Origin: Clostridiales bacterium
Lineage (GTDB): Bacteria; Bacillota; Clostridia; Lachnospirales; Lachnospiraceae
NCBI GenBank assembly: GCA_018372435.1
Contig: JAHAJA010000019.1
Coordinates: 4,212-68,211, forward strand
Direction of reading: 5' to 3'
Length of the DNA: 64,000 nucleotides
Numbering within the stretch: position 1 is the first letter of the stretch; every line of letters starts with the position of its first letter. The notes beneath the pieces are model-generated. The model did not search any database. It was not told where the DNA came from and worked only from the letters and a program-made list of their open reading frames with translations. Shown piece by piece: positions 54,425-63,085 of this stretch. The position numbers and the translations under genes were made by a program.

Positions 54425-56146
54425 TTATATATACACCCCTTTCTCTTGCGTTGATTTGTTGTTCTGCATATCTAACACGAGCTCTGCAAATTTTTTTAGA
54501 TTCACATTATCCTTAATAGAAGATTTCTCGTTTTTATTTTTCAGATTTTCTTTCAATAAACAGGTATAGTACTGAAACATTTTTTCTATTTTATTTTCTT
54601 CTAATCCAATTGAATACAAGTATTCCAACGTACCTTGAACACTCGAGTCACTGATTCCACATGTCAATGCGGTTTCAACCGAACTCACAATATGGATCAT
54701 GGATTCTGCTGCCTTAATTGAATCCATTGTTCCATGCTCCCAACCATACATGAATCCTTTTAATCTATAGTCATATCTTTGCTTGTATACCTGCATGGAA
54801 GGCATGACATTAAATAAATTCAACTGATAATAATCTAATCCAGAATCGTTAATAAACTTTATATTGTTTTCAATTGTTTCTTCATTTTCACCTGGATACC
54901 CAATTACGAAGGAACCTATTACCTTTATATTGCATTCTTTTAGATTATGAATTACTTTTCTGAAATCTTCGACCGTTACTTTCTTATTCATAGCCTTAAG
55001 AATACTATCATTAGCAGACTCTATACCGATAAAAACTAATTTACAACCTGCTTCTGCCATAAATTGAACATTTTCTATCTTCATCATTGAATGATGACTA
55101 GCAAAACAGGACCAATTAAAATTATATCCCCCCCGAATGACTAGTTGACAAAATTCAACCAATCTCTTTTCAGAAATTGCAAAGTTATCATCTGCAAGAC
55201 GAATCATTCTCTTAAATTCTGACTTCGGCAACGATTCTAGTTCCTTTTTAAGCACTTCAATGGATTTTAATTCTACTTTTGGAAAGTTCTCATGATAGTT
55301 GCAAAAATTACACTTAAACACACAACCTCTACTGGTAATCAGGCTTAGATATCTTTCCTTATCTATATTGGCTACTTGACTATAATCTAATGTGATATCA
55401 TCTATTACTCCATCTTCCTCCACAATGTCTGTATACACATATTCTCCATCATCCTTATAATAAATGATATTGGGTATCTCAAAGACATTATGTTCAGACA
55501 TCAGATTTTGTAACACAGTAACTAAAGTTTTCTCGCCTTTTCTGTTATTAATAAAATAATCCGCTCTTCCTCTTAGCGTTGTTAATATCTTTTTCACGTT
55601 AGAACTCCATAATACGCTTTCTGAATTAAGCGCATTATAAATGAGCGGACCACCTACAATAATTTTGACTTGCCTGTCTCTTTCTTTAACAAAATCACAT
55701 ATTTCTACAATAGGTTTAACATCTGTAATAAAGGTTGTAGAAATAATTAAATATCGAATTCCATTTTCCAATAATTGATTCAATTTATTCTTCTCACACT
55801 GAAAATTATCAATAATCTCACTATTAATTCCATTTTTTCTCAAATATTGAGTCAAGAATATTCCATTGAGAGTAGGGGAGTTTTGTGTATCATATAGGAG
55901 CGTAGGATTTTTCTTATACCAGTCATCACCAAATTTTAAATAATTCATTAATTCTGGTATCCCCATTGAATAGTTATCAATTTTTATACTACTGCTTTCG
56001 AAAATGTGTGCAACTGTATTTGTCTTTGCTTCAAAAAATGACATTTTATTTTTTTTTTCAACATCACTCTGAACTAATTCTTTATATTGGTAATTATAAT
56101 TGTTTGATATTATAACAATAGAACTACTTTCACTGGATACTATCAT
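54425..56146 (-). CDS. Cobalamin-type radical SAM protein (tandem paralogue A)
   Basis: 573 aa. N-terminal extension with LMNYLKFGDDWYKKN, B12-binding-like region (IIVGGPLIYN), then Cys in SRGCVFKCNFCNYH (CX3CX2C), LADDNFAI and VIGYPGENEETI. Its paralogue follows without a gap. Motifs are intact in both, so both are probably active, perhaps on successive positions of one chain. It starts 1 bp after the stop of the flavoprotein gene. Confidence 0.9.
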   Translation of the reverse strand: MIVSSESSSIVIISNNYNYQYKELVQSDVEKKNKMSFFEAKTNTVAHIFESSSIKIDNYSMGIPELMNYLKFGDDWYKKNPTLLYDTQNSPTLNGIFLTQYLRKNGINSEIIDNFQCEKNKLNQLLENGIRYLIISTTFITDVKPIVEICDFVKERDRQVKIIVGGPLIYNALNSESVLWSSNVKKILTTLRGRADYFINNRKGEKTLVTVLQNLMSEHNVFEIPNIIYYKDDGEYVYTDIVEEDGVIDDITLDYSQVANIDKERYLSLITSRGCVFKCNFCNYHENFPKVELKSIEVLKKELESLPKSEFKRMIRLADDNFAISEKRLVEFCQLVIRGGYNFNWSCFASHHSMMKIENVQFMAEAGCKLVFIGIESANDSILKAMNKKVTVEDFRKVIHNLKECNIKVIGSFVIGYPGENEETIENNIKFINDSGLDYYQLNLFNVMPSMQVYKQRYDYRLKGFMYGWEHGTMDSIKAAESMIHIVSSVETALTCGISDSSVQGTLEYLYSIGLEENKIEKMFQYYTCLLKENLKNKNEKSSIKDNVNLKKFAELVLDMQNNKSTQEKGVYI

Positions 56147-56147
56147 A

Positions 56148-57674
56148 TTATTTTATAAGCCCCCTATATTCTCTAAAAGCCCTATATAAGTCAATATTAT
56201 CTTTTTCAAGTAATTCACATGCTAAATAATAACCAGATGATAGTACTCCAGGAATACCACCTGATGGAAAAGTAAATTGTCCTGTTAGATATAAATCCTT
56301 TACTGGAGTTTCATATGGAATATATGTCATCTTAGGTGACACTTTCCACCCCATATTGCTCCAGCCCATTACTCCACCTTTTTCAACATTCGTGTATCTT
56401 TCAAAACTAAGTGGTGTTGCAATCTCCTGGACCTTAATACTCTTTTTAAAATCGTCTCCTAATATCTTTGCCGCTCTATTGATTAATTTATCTTTGACTT
56501 CTTCTTTAATTTTTTTGTATTCTGCATCATGTACTTTTTTCCCATATGTTCCCCAACAATTATTATATTCATATGGAATAAACCCAACTAGGATAACGGA
56601 GTAATCGTCTCCCTCTTCCTGACATGGATACTTGATCACAGATATAGAACAATTTTCAGGTGTTGCATCCTGATTTTTAATAGAGAAATCAACCGTTTCC
56701 GTAGGTATTATGTATGAATTCTGATTCATTTGATAAGACTTATCCATTCCTAAGTAAACAAAACAAAATGACTCAAAAATTCTTCTATTGTCTATCATAT
56801 TTTTAAGTAATGGTGATGCAAGACTTCTATCAACCAACTTACCAAATGTATAATGTGGTGCAACGTTTGATATCACAGTAGATGCCATTATTTTTTCTTT
56901 ATCTGCTGTCAAAATACCAACGGCTTTTCCATCTTCGATTATGATTTTGTCAACTTTGGTACTTAATCTTAACTCTCCACCAAAGTTTTTAAAAACATCT
57001 ACAATTTCATTCGTTATTGTTTGCATGCCACCCTTTGGATAATAAACAGGCATACCAATTCCATACATGTGATAATATCCTGTTAGTGATTCCACAGGAT
57101 AAATAGAATAGATAAATTTAATAATTTCCTCATTTTTAAAGAATTTTCTTAAGTTTTTTATAGAATCAATTCTCGTATATTTCATAATCAAACGTCTTTT
57201 TGTTACAACATCAATTAAAAAACTTACTTTTTCACCAGTTGTCATTTTGAAAGGTGGTTTCATTGACTTCATCTGACCAATTGCAACAGTTAATCGCTCC
57301 ACTTCAACAAAATACTTATTAATATCATCAGTATCATTGGGAAATGCTTTGATTAAGTCTTCTTTAAAATTTGCTGTATTAATCTTTACCCTACGACCTT
57401 TTGTAATTACATTGTATTCGTAGTAAACTCTCTCACAATTAATTTTTTTGCCCCAAAAACCAAGGATTTGATTGATAATTTCCTTTTCACCCATGGAATT
57501 CAGATGAAAAATAGAAGAATCAAAAGAAAAGCCCTCTCGTTGAAAAGTTGTTAATTGCCCTCCAGCTCTTTCATTTTTATCGACTATGAGTACTTTTTTT
57601 CCGTACTTTGTCAAGAAATTGCCTGCGGCTAATCCTCCTATACCAGCACCAACAATTATATAATCGTATTGCAT
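56148..57674 (-). CDS. CrtI/phytoene-desaturase-like FAD oxidoreductase
   Basis: 508 aa. Intact FAD motif YIIVGAGIGGLAAGNFL and the ribose Glu/Asp region (IVDKNERAGGQ) at the N-terminus; C-terminal LYLTGQFTFPSGGIPGVL matches the family's FAD-closing signature. Members desaturate, isomerise or saturate long conjugated chains (phytoene desaturase, retinol saturase). Likely acts on the polyene-like chain (inference). AAAGGGG lies upstream; a 111-bp gap before it could hold a minor promoter. Confidence 0.9.
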   Translation of the reverse strand: MQYDYIIVGAGIGGLAAGNFLTKYGKKVLIVDKNERAGGQLTTFQREGFSFDSSIFHLNSMGEKEIINQILGFWGKKINCERVYYEYNVITKGRRVKINTANFKEDLIKAFPNDTDDINKYFVEVERLTVAIGQMKSMKPPFKMTTGEKVSFLIDVVTKRRLIMKYTRIDSIKNLRKFFKNEEIIKFIYSIYPVESLTGYYHMYGIGMPVYYPKGGMQTITNEIVDVFKNFGGELRLSTKVDKIIIEDGKAVGILTADKEKIMASTVISNVAPHYTFGKLVDRSLASPLLKNMIDNRRIFESFCFVYLGMDKSYQMNQNSYIIPTETVDFSIKNQDATPENCSISVIKYPCQEEGDDYSVILVGFIPYEYNNCWGTYGKKVHDAEYKKIKEEVKDKLINRAAKILGDDFKKSIKVQEIATPLSFERYTNVEKGGVMGWSNMGWKVSPKMTYIPYETPVKDLYLTGQFTFPSGGIPGVLSSGYYLACELLEKDNIDLYRAFREYRGLIK

Positions 57675-57785
57675 CCCTTTTTCCCCTTTCTCGCTATATA
57701 TGTATTAGGTTTTGTGAAACTCTTTTCCATGTCAATAACTTATCCGTGTTTTAAGATTCCCTGCTATAACTTCCTATATATACAT

Positions 57786-58541
57786 TTAAACAAGGCAAAC
57801 ACCGCCATCTAGAATAAAATTTTGACCAGTTGCATATTTCATATTGTCATTCATAAGTAGAGTAATAAGTTCACTTATTTCATCTGTGTCACCAAATCGT
57901 TTCATCGGAATATCTTCTTTATATTTATTCAATATTTTAGCTGGAATTGTGTTGAGCATTTCGGTTTCAATATAACCTGGTGCAATACTATATACACTAA
58001 TATTCTTGGATAAAAGTTCTACTGCTAATGTCCTTGTAAAGCCAATTACTGCAGATTTTGTAGTAGCATAATTAACCTGACTCGGTGTCCCCTTTATCCC
58101 ACTAATGGAAGATAAATTAATAATTTTTCCTAATTTTCCCTCTTCTAGATATGGAAGAATCTCACGTGTGCAAGTAAATAGCCCTACTAAGTTCGTTGAT
58201 ATAACATCTTGCCACTCTTCTTCTTTCATCATCATAAGAAAGTTATCTCTTGTTATTCCAGCATTATTTACTAGACCATAAATCATTCCGAATCGATCTC
58301 TAATCTCTTTAAATGTCTTTGCAATTTCACTTGAATTCGAAACAGATACTTTGTACGTTTCAAAATTATGCATATCAATACCGCTATTCATAATCTCATC
58401 TTTCATTCTGTCAGCCTGTTCCATATTGTTACTATATATCGCTGCAACTCGGTACCCAGAATTCAACAGATTAATTACTATACTTCTTCCTATCCCTCTG
58501 GTTCCACCAGTTACAACTATTGTATTATGATAACTTAGCAT
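57786..58541 (-). CDS. FabG-type 3-oxoacyl-ACP reductase (SDR)
   Basis: 251 aa with complete motifs: VVTGGTRGIGRS for NADP, NNAG, catalytic Ser in NLSSISG, YATTK, and a C-terminal GQNFILDGG. It reduces beta-ketoacyl-ACP in the elongation cycle. The ATG at 58541 has AAGGA at good spacing; the ATG at 58550 is too close to it. It lies 13 bp after the BtrH-like gene. A paralogue with a degraded cofactor loop is encoded at 38161. Confidence 0.92.
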   Translation of the reverse strand: MLSYHNTIVVTGGTRGIGRSIVINLLNSGYRVAAIYSNNMEQADRMKDEIMNSGIDMHNFETYKVSVSNSSEIAKTFKEIRDRFGMIYGLVNNAGITRDNFLMMMKEEEWQDVISTNLVGLFTCTREILPYLEEGKLGKIINLSSISGIKGTPSQVNYATTKSAVIGFTRTLAVELLSKNISVYSIAPGYIETEMLNTIPAKILNKYKEDIPMKRFGDTDEISELITLLMNDNMKYATGQNFILDGGVCLV

Positions 58542-58554
58542 GTTAATCATTCCT

Positions 58555-59619
58555 TTATTTTAAAAATTCATATCTAGCATTACTATAATTATTCTCTATC
58601 CTGTTTTTTAACTCATATATACAGTCGGCTTCTCTCTCATAAACTTCATTCAGTAATTGTTGGGCAGCATCATTTTCCTTCGAAAAAATCCCCACATGAA
58701 TATCTTTACTAGACTGAAAAAGTAATTTTGAGATTTGGCTCCACATCTCAGCCAACTCCCAGTACCTTTCTGCCATTCCAAAAAACCATTCGTCCTTCAG
58801 TCGTTTTCCCGCTTCATTCATAAACCTAGAATAAATTCTCCTAAAGTTACCTCCTCCAGTTCCTACTTTCTCTAACATCATATATGTAATGTATGCATTT
58901 TTCATTACATGCTGTTCCGTATTCTCAATTGTCCAGTATGTCACTTGACGGGTAAACTTTTCCATTCCCATTAAACCAGTCTGTCTTGTCGTTGGATACA
59001 TCATAGTATGTACGTTAGAACCTATCCCTTTAATAATAGCCTCCTCCAATGGAACTAATTTTTCTGGGAAATAAAAACGAAAATTTAAATTTTTTGAAGG
59101 AAATTCACCAATTTCTGAACTTCTTGCTTCTATAAATTCACACAAGCTAATTTCTTGTATCTCGCTCCATGCATAATCAGATAATAATACTGTATGTTTC
59201 TCGTCATCGTATCCAACTACACAAACACGATGTCCACCATACCGTACATAATCAAATAAATTAAATTTTGATTTGATATAAGTAAGTACAGACGCATCAA
59301 CATCAACCAGTACAGGATGATTACGATCAATCTCTTCTTTTACATCGTTCCAAGCTGTTTCGTTATCTAATGTTATGTTAGTAGATGCGAAAAAACCTAG
59401 ATGCTGACTAACTTTATCTTCAATATCATGTCCTCTACCAAGCACCATATAAAGAGGAGGATTCCAGCTTTTCCTATACAAAAAACCTAGCCCTGCTCCT
59501 AAACCAAAGCAAATATCTTCGTTATAATTATATCCATAACAATTTAATATATTGCTCATTAAGGTTGATCCACAATGAGAACCTACTCTATGATGATAAT
59601 TTGATATAATTTTTCTCAT
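58555..59619 (-). CDS. BtrH-like acyltransferase (Cys present)
   Basis: 354 aa. Probable nucleophile C16 in VGSHCGSTLMSNIL, catalytic His in YGGHRVCVVGYDDE, then a helical C-terminal region. It resembles butirosin BtrH, which transfers an acyl group from a carrier protein to an amine. It overlaps the degenerate paralogue upstream by 4 bp (ATGA), strongly suggesting stoichiometric co-production. Acceptor and donor are unknown. Confidence 0.78.
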   Translation of the reverse strand: MRKIISNYHHRVGSHCGSTLMSNILNCYGYNYNEDICFGLGAGLGFLYRKSWNPPLYMVLGRGHDIEDKVSQHLGFFASTNITLDNETAWNDVKEEIDRNHPVLVDVDASVLTYIKSKFNLFDYVRYGGHRVCVVGYDDEKHTVLLSDYAWSEIQEISLCEFIEARSSEIGEFPSKNLNFRFYFPEKLVPLEEAIIKGIGSNVHTMMYPTTRQTGLMGMEKFTRQVTYWTIENTEQHVMKNAYITYMMLEKVGTGGGNFRRIYSRFMNEAGKRLKDEWFFGMAERYWELAEMWSQISKLLFQSSKDIHVGIFSKENDAAQQLLNEVYEREADCIYELKNRIENNYSNARYEFLK

Positions 59620-60737
59620 ACAATATCCTCTCTTTCATCACAGGGTTCACATATTGCTTCACTTAGATTTTTTATAGCCTCAAATTCATTTTCTATTATA
59701 ACTTTTAGTTTTTCTTCAACTACTTTACTTATCTTATCAAATTCAAAAGTGACCTCTAGGCTTTCTTGATACATAATTTCTAAAATATCACTCCACATTT
59801 CTCCAAGCTCTTTGTAACATTTAGCTGCTTTTAATAATGTATCATTCCCAGTTATTTTACTTGATGTAACCAAAAATTCACTGTATTTTATTCTGTATAG
59901 ACCCGTGTGTCCTGCAATTACTTCTGAATTAAAATATATCATTTGTATGCTCTTTTTCAGTTGCAAAATACTACATCTTTGTTTCCATGTAGAGAACTCT
60001 TCAATAAACTGAATTAATCCTTGTTTCCCCAAAAAATAATTATCTCCCATGATATATGGATTATTAAATTCATAAATACTATTTCTTATACTAGCTATAA
60101 TAGCAATTTCCAAATTAATAACATTCTTATGTCGAGGTACTACAATTAAGGATCTTTCACCTTCTATATGTATATTTTCTTTTTGGGAATAACACATCTC
60201 ATCAAAGGTGCTTCTCGGTATATGTATTAACTCATCCATATAGGGATCCAAACAAATGCATTCATTTTTCTCTTCATCATATCCGATTACCGTTATATTA
60301 TAACCATGTAATAAGATATTATCTTCTACATCAAGTTCAATGAGAAAAGTCGAGTCAAAATCATATGAACTAACATAGTTTCGATACAAGTTAATATCAA
60401 CTTCAACTATGATCGGTCTGCCCATATTTAAATAGTTATAAATATATTGAAAACCTTTTTCCCTACTATCGTCTCCAAAGCGATATATATCAAGCCATAT
60501 CCTCAGATTATTTGCTATCTTTCTTCGATCTAGTGAAAAAAATCCGCCAATATATAGATTGTCCAACTTATAGTCAGATGTCAAACGTGTGTCTACATGA
60601 TTTATATATTCGAATCCTATCCCCATGCTAAGACCATAGGCAATCTCTTGTGGCATTTCGTAGCCATAGTATTCTAATATATCTCTTGCTAACACAGCAT
60701 GTGGATGATGCTTTGCAATTTGATGTACATTCACCAT
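59616..60737 (-). CDS. BtrH-like protein lacking catalytic Cys and His (degenerate partner)
   Basis: 373 aa. It aligns with the next gene's product through HPHAVLARDILEYYGYE and NITVIGYDEE. The Cys position is Pro (KHHPHAV versus GSHCGST) and the GGH His is Tyr. Fold retained, catalysis probably lost. The ATG at 60737 follows the flavoprotein stop by one base; an ATG at 60755 is an alternative. A likely heterodimer partner of the protein encoded at 58555. Confidence 0.75.
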   Translation of the reverse strand: MVNVHQIAKHHPHAVLARDILEYYGYEMPQEIAYGLSMGIGFEYINHVDTRLTSDYKLDNLYIGGFFSLDRRKIANNLRIWLDIYRFGDDSREKGFQYIYNYLNMGRPIIVEVDINLYRNYVSSYDFDSTFLIELDVEDNILLHGYNITVIGYDEEKNECICLDPYMDELIHIPRSTFDEMCYSQKENIHIEGERSLIVVPRHKNVINLEIAIIASIRNSIYEFNNPYIMGDNYFLGKQGLIQFIEEFSTWKQRCSILQLKKSIQMIYFNSEVIAGHTGLYRIKYSEFLVTSSKITGNDTLLKAAKCYKELGEMWSDILEIMYQESLEVTFEFDKISKVVEEKLKVIIENEFEAIKNLSEAICEPCDEREDIV

Positions 60738-60738
60738 T

Positions 60739-62397
60739 TTATTCAATAGTAACATTATTAAAATCACCCACTTTTTTATTAAAAGAAATAACCCTGTCTG
60801 TTATTTTCGATATCGCTTGTTTTGGTAATTCCTTATTAAGAATATGATATGCCGCAAACCTTCCTGATTGTACAACAGAAGCCGTAGCAAATCCAAATTG
60901 AGACCAGCCACCTACTAAATAAAGCCCTTGTATACTTGTTTTGATATCCATACCCAATTTACTTAGATACTTCTTTTCTCCATCTTTCGGCGGTTCTACT
61001 CGAAATCCCATCGTAGAACCCATGTGGTTTAAAGTAAATTCTTGAAGCGTTTGGGGTGTCCATGTTTTTTTTACAACAATATGTTCCCCCATACCCGGGA
61101 ATACTTCTTCTGCTCTCGCTATTAGTTTTTTCTCAATTTCTTCCTTTTTAAAATAGTACGATGGTTTCTTCTCCTTAACTGATTTGTATCCATCAAAATA
61201 ATCATTATTTTCATTATCCGTACATTTTTCAATATCATATGGTACTAATATTGCTAATATTGCAGTCGAGCAACCTTCAGGTGCTAATGTTAAATCATTC
61301 ACAGAGGGGAATACCATCCACAACCAAAAATCATCTGGCAATATTCCATTATTAATGTCTTTATATACCCTTGGTAAGTCATAAGAAGGAAAATATACGG
61401 ATAAATCATATTCCATACCATATTCCTTCTTCACATCTATATCCAGACCAAGATTGACTATATAATAAGATAGAGACGGACCGTCTTCATCCCATTTTCT
61501 GAAACTTTCCTGAATATCAACCGGCATAGTATTGATATCAAGCAATTTATTAAATGTAAGTCTTGCGTCTGCATTTGAAATTACAGCCTCTTTTGCATTA
61601 ATCCTTTGACCATTATCTAATTCAACTCCACACGCCCTACCATTTTCAATTATTATTTTTTTTACCATGGTGTTACAAAGAATGTCCCCATTAAATTTAA
61701 TTATGGCCCTTTCAAATGCATCCACCAAATATCTGCTGCCGCCTTTTACTGCGTGTCCATCATTAATATATTTAATATAAAACAGATGATATGCAGAATA
61801 ATGCCATGCATAATCATATAGATAACCGTCATGGGTTCCATAAACCAAAGCTTTTAACTCTTTAGAATCAAAATATTTATCTAATACTTCTTCCAATGTG
61901 CTTTCAAGAAGTTCAGAGTATCTCATTGAAATTTTAGCTCCTAGCTGAAAGCTCGGATTTTCATTAAATTCTAATACCAACGTCATTACATCGACTAAAT
62001 CTCCAAAGTAACTCTCAATATGTTCTTTTTCATCTGGAAATTTTCCACTCAAGCTTTCAACAATATGATCTACATTAGTTGCCCAGTAATCCTCGTCTCT
62101 AAAAATAATGTGATCGCCTCTTCTAGAACTTACCACACCGTTTTCAACTTTCTCTCCTAATTCTTGCAATAAATCATACACAAATCCCCAACTAGCAATG
62201 GAATGGATTGCATAATCAAATACAAACCCACTCTCAACATACGATTGTCCAAATCCTCCTAGTTTATCTGCTTGTTCTACAACCAAAACAGATTTTCCCT
62301 CTTTAGCCAGTAGCGCTGCAGAAGTTAAACCTCCCATTCCAGAACCAACAACAATACAATCATATATATTTTGCAATTTATTCGTTTCTTTTCCCAT
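60739..62397 (-). CDS. CrtI/RetSat-like FAD oxidoreductase
   Basis: 552 aa. FAD loop CIVVGSGMGGLTSAALL, then VVEQADKLGGFGQSY; the C-terminal LYLVGGWSQFGFATASVV closes the FAD site. Relative of phytoene desaturase and retinol saturase. Likely changes the unsaturation of the acyl chain, as proposed for related genes in ladderane gene sets (inference). The ATG at 62397 is chosen over a TTG at 62403. Second gene of the operon after the ACP. Confidence 0.9.
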   Translation of the reverse strand: MGKETNKLQNIYDCIVVGSGMGGLTSAALLAKEGKSVLVVEQADKLGGFGQSYVESGFVFDYAIHSIASWGFVYDLLQELGEKVENGVVSSRRGDHIIFRDEDYWATNVDHIVESLSGKFPDEKEHIESYFGDLVDVMTLVLEFNENPSFQLGAKISMRYSELLESTLEEVLDKYFDSKELKALVYGTHDGYLYDYAWHYSAYHLFYIKYINDGHAVKGGSRYLVDAFERAIIKFNGDILCNTMVKKIIIENGRACGVELDNGQRINAKEAVISNADARLTFNKLLDINTMPVDIQESFRKWDEDGPSLSYYIVNLGLDIDVKKEYGMEYDLSVYFPSYDLPRVYKDINNGILPDDFWLWMVFPSVNDLTLAPEGCSTAILAILVPYDIEKCTDNENNDYFDGYKSVKEKKPSYYFKKEEIEKKLIARAEEVFPGMGEHIVVKKTWTPQTLQEFTLNHMGSTMGFRVEPPKDGEKKYLSKLGMDIKTSIQGLYLVGGWSQFGFATASVVQSGRFAAYHILNKELPKQAISKITDRVISFNKKVGDFNNVTIE

Positions 62398-62441
62398 TTG
62401 CAATCCACTCCGTTCAATCTTTTTTTCAGATTGGTTTATTT

Positions 62442-62717
62442 CTATTTATCCATTTTTTCTTCTATGTACTGAGCAATAGTATTAACACTTCCAAAAATAT
62501 TCATATCTTCATCTGATATCGTAACACCAAATTCATTTCCTAAAGCAACAACTAATTCAAGAGCATCAATAGAATCTAACCCTAAGTTATTTGGTCCAAC
62601 TTCATCTTCTGCACCCGCAAATATTGGAGCATCATTATCAATGTCCTCTGGATTAACCTTTAAGTTAAGTCTTTCAATAATACATTTTTTTACCCTCATT
62701 TGAATTGTTTCTTCCAT
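62442..62717 (-). CDS. Acyl carrier protein
   Basis: 91 aa, acidic, four-helix type. The phosphopantetheine Ser49 is in LGLDSIDALELV. AAAGGAG precedes the ATG at 62717. It is the first gene of the array and the only ACP visible, so it presumably serves both ketosynthase pairs and the BtrH-like transferases. An insert around residues 33-42 (AGAEDEVGPN) before the DSID motif is typical of ACPs from type II polyketide and polyene clusters rather than AcpP. Confidence 0.93.
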   Translation of the reverse strand: MEETIQMRVKKCIIERLNLKVNPEDIDNDAPIFAGAEDEVGPNNLGLDSIDALELVVALGNEFGVTISDEDMNIFGSVNTIAQYIEEKMDK

Positions 62718-62764
62718 AATAATTCTCCTTTTTATTTTAAATTTTTACTTTTATTAACATTTTC

Positions 62765-62793
62765 ATGCTACCACTTTTTTACTTTTTTGTCAA
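62765..62793 (-). promoter_or_regulatory. Sigma-A-type promoter of the biosynthetic array
   Basis: On the minus strand a perfect TTGACA (62793-62788) is followed by exactly 17 nt and TAGCAT (62770-62765), about 47 bp before the ACP start codon. It is the only strong promoter I find for the array. No operator palindrome is obvious around it. Confidence 0.85.
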
Positions 62794-62952
62794 GAGATTA
62801 ACAATTGATATTATGGGTAAAATTTTTTTCTAAAAAGAGCCATCTATCCAGTATTGGAGCGATTTCAGGGGAAACCACCTCCAAACACTTAGTAAGGACA
62901 CATATAACCTTCTAAATAACAAAAAAAGGGGCTGTAAAAAAACTCTCTTAAT

Positions 62953-62994
62953 AAAAAAGGTCACTCACATCAGCTGATGCGAGTGACCTTTTTT
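62953..62994. terminator. Bidirectional terminator between the IS remnant and the cluster promoter
   Basis: AAAAAAGGTCACTC ... GAGTGACCTTTTTT: a palindrome with CATCAGCTGATG at its centre (one A-C mismatch) and A- and T-runs on the two sides. It would stop transcription from the IS into the array and the reverse. Confidence 0.85.
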
Positions 62995-63085
62995 TATCTA
63001 TTATAGCCTTTCTCTTGAAAAAATGAGTATACGAACCAAGCCTTCTCTTAATATAGGCCCTAAAGCAGTTCGTTCTGCCATATTT

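Noticed and set aside
57675..57785. Internal promoter candidate (TTGACA) before the second CrtI-like gene
   Set aside because: The -35 hexamer is good, but the nearest -10 (TAATAC) is 22 nt away and nothing fits at 16-18 nt.
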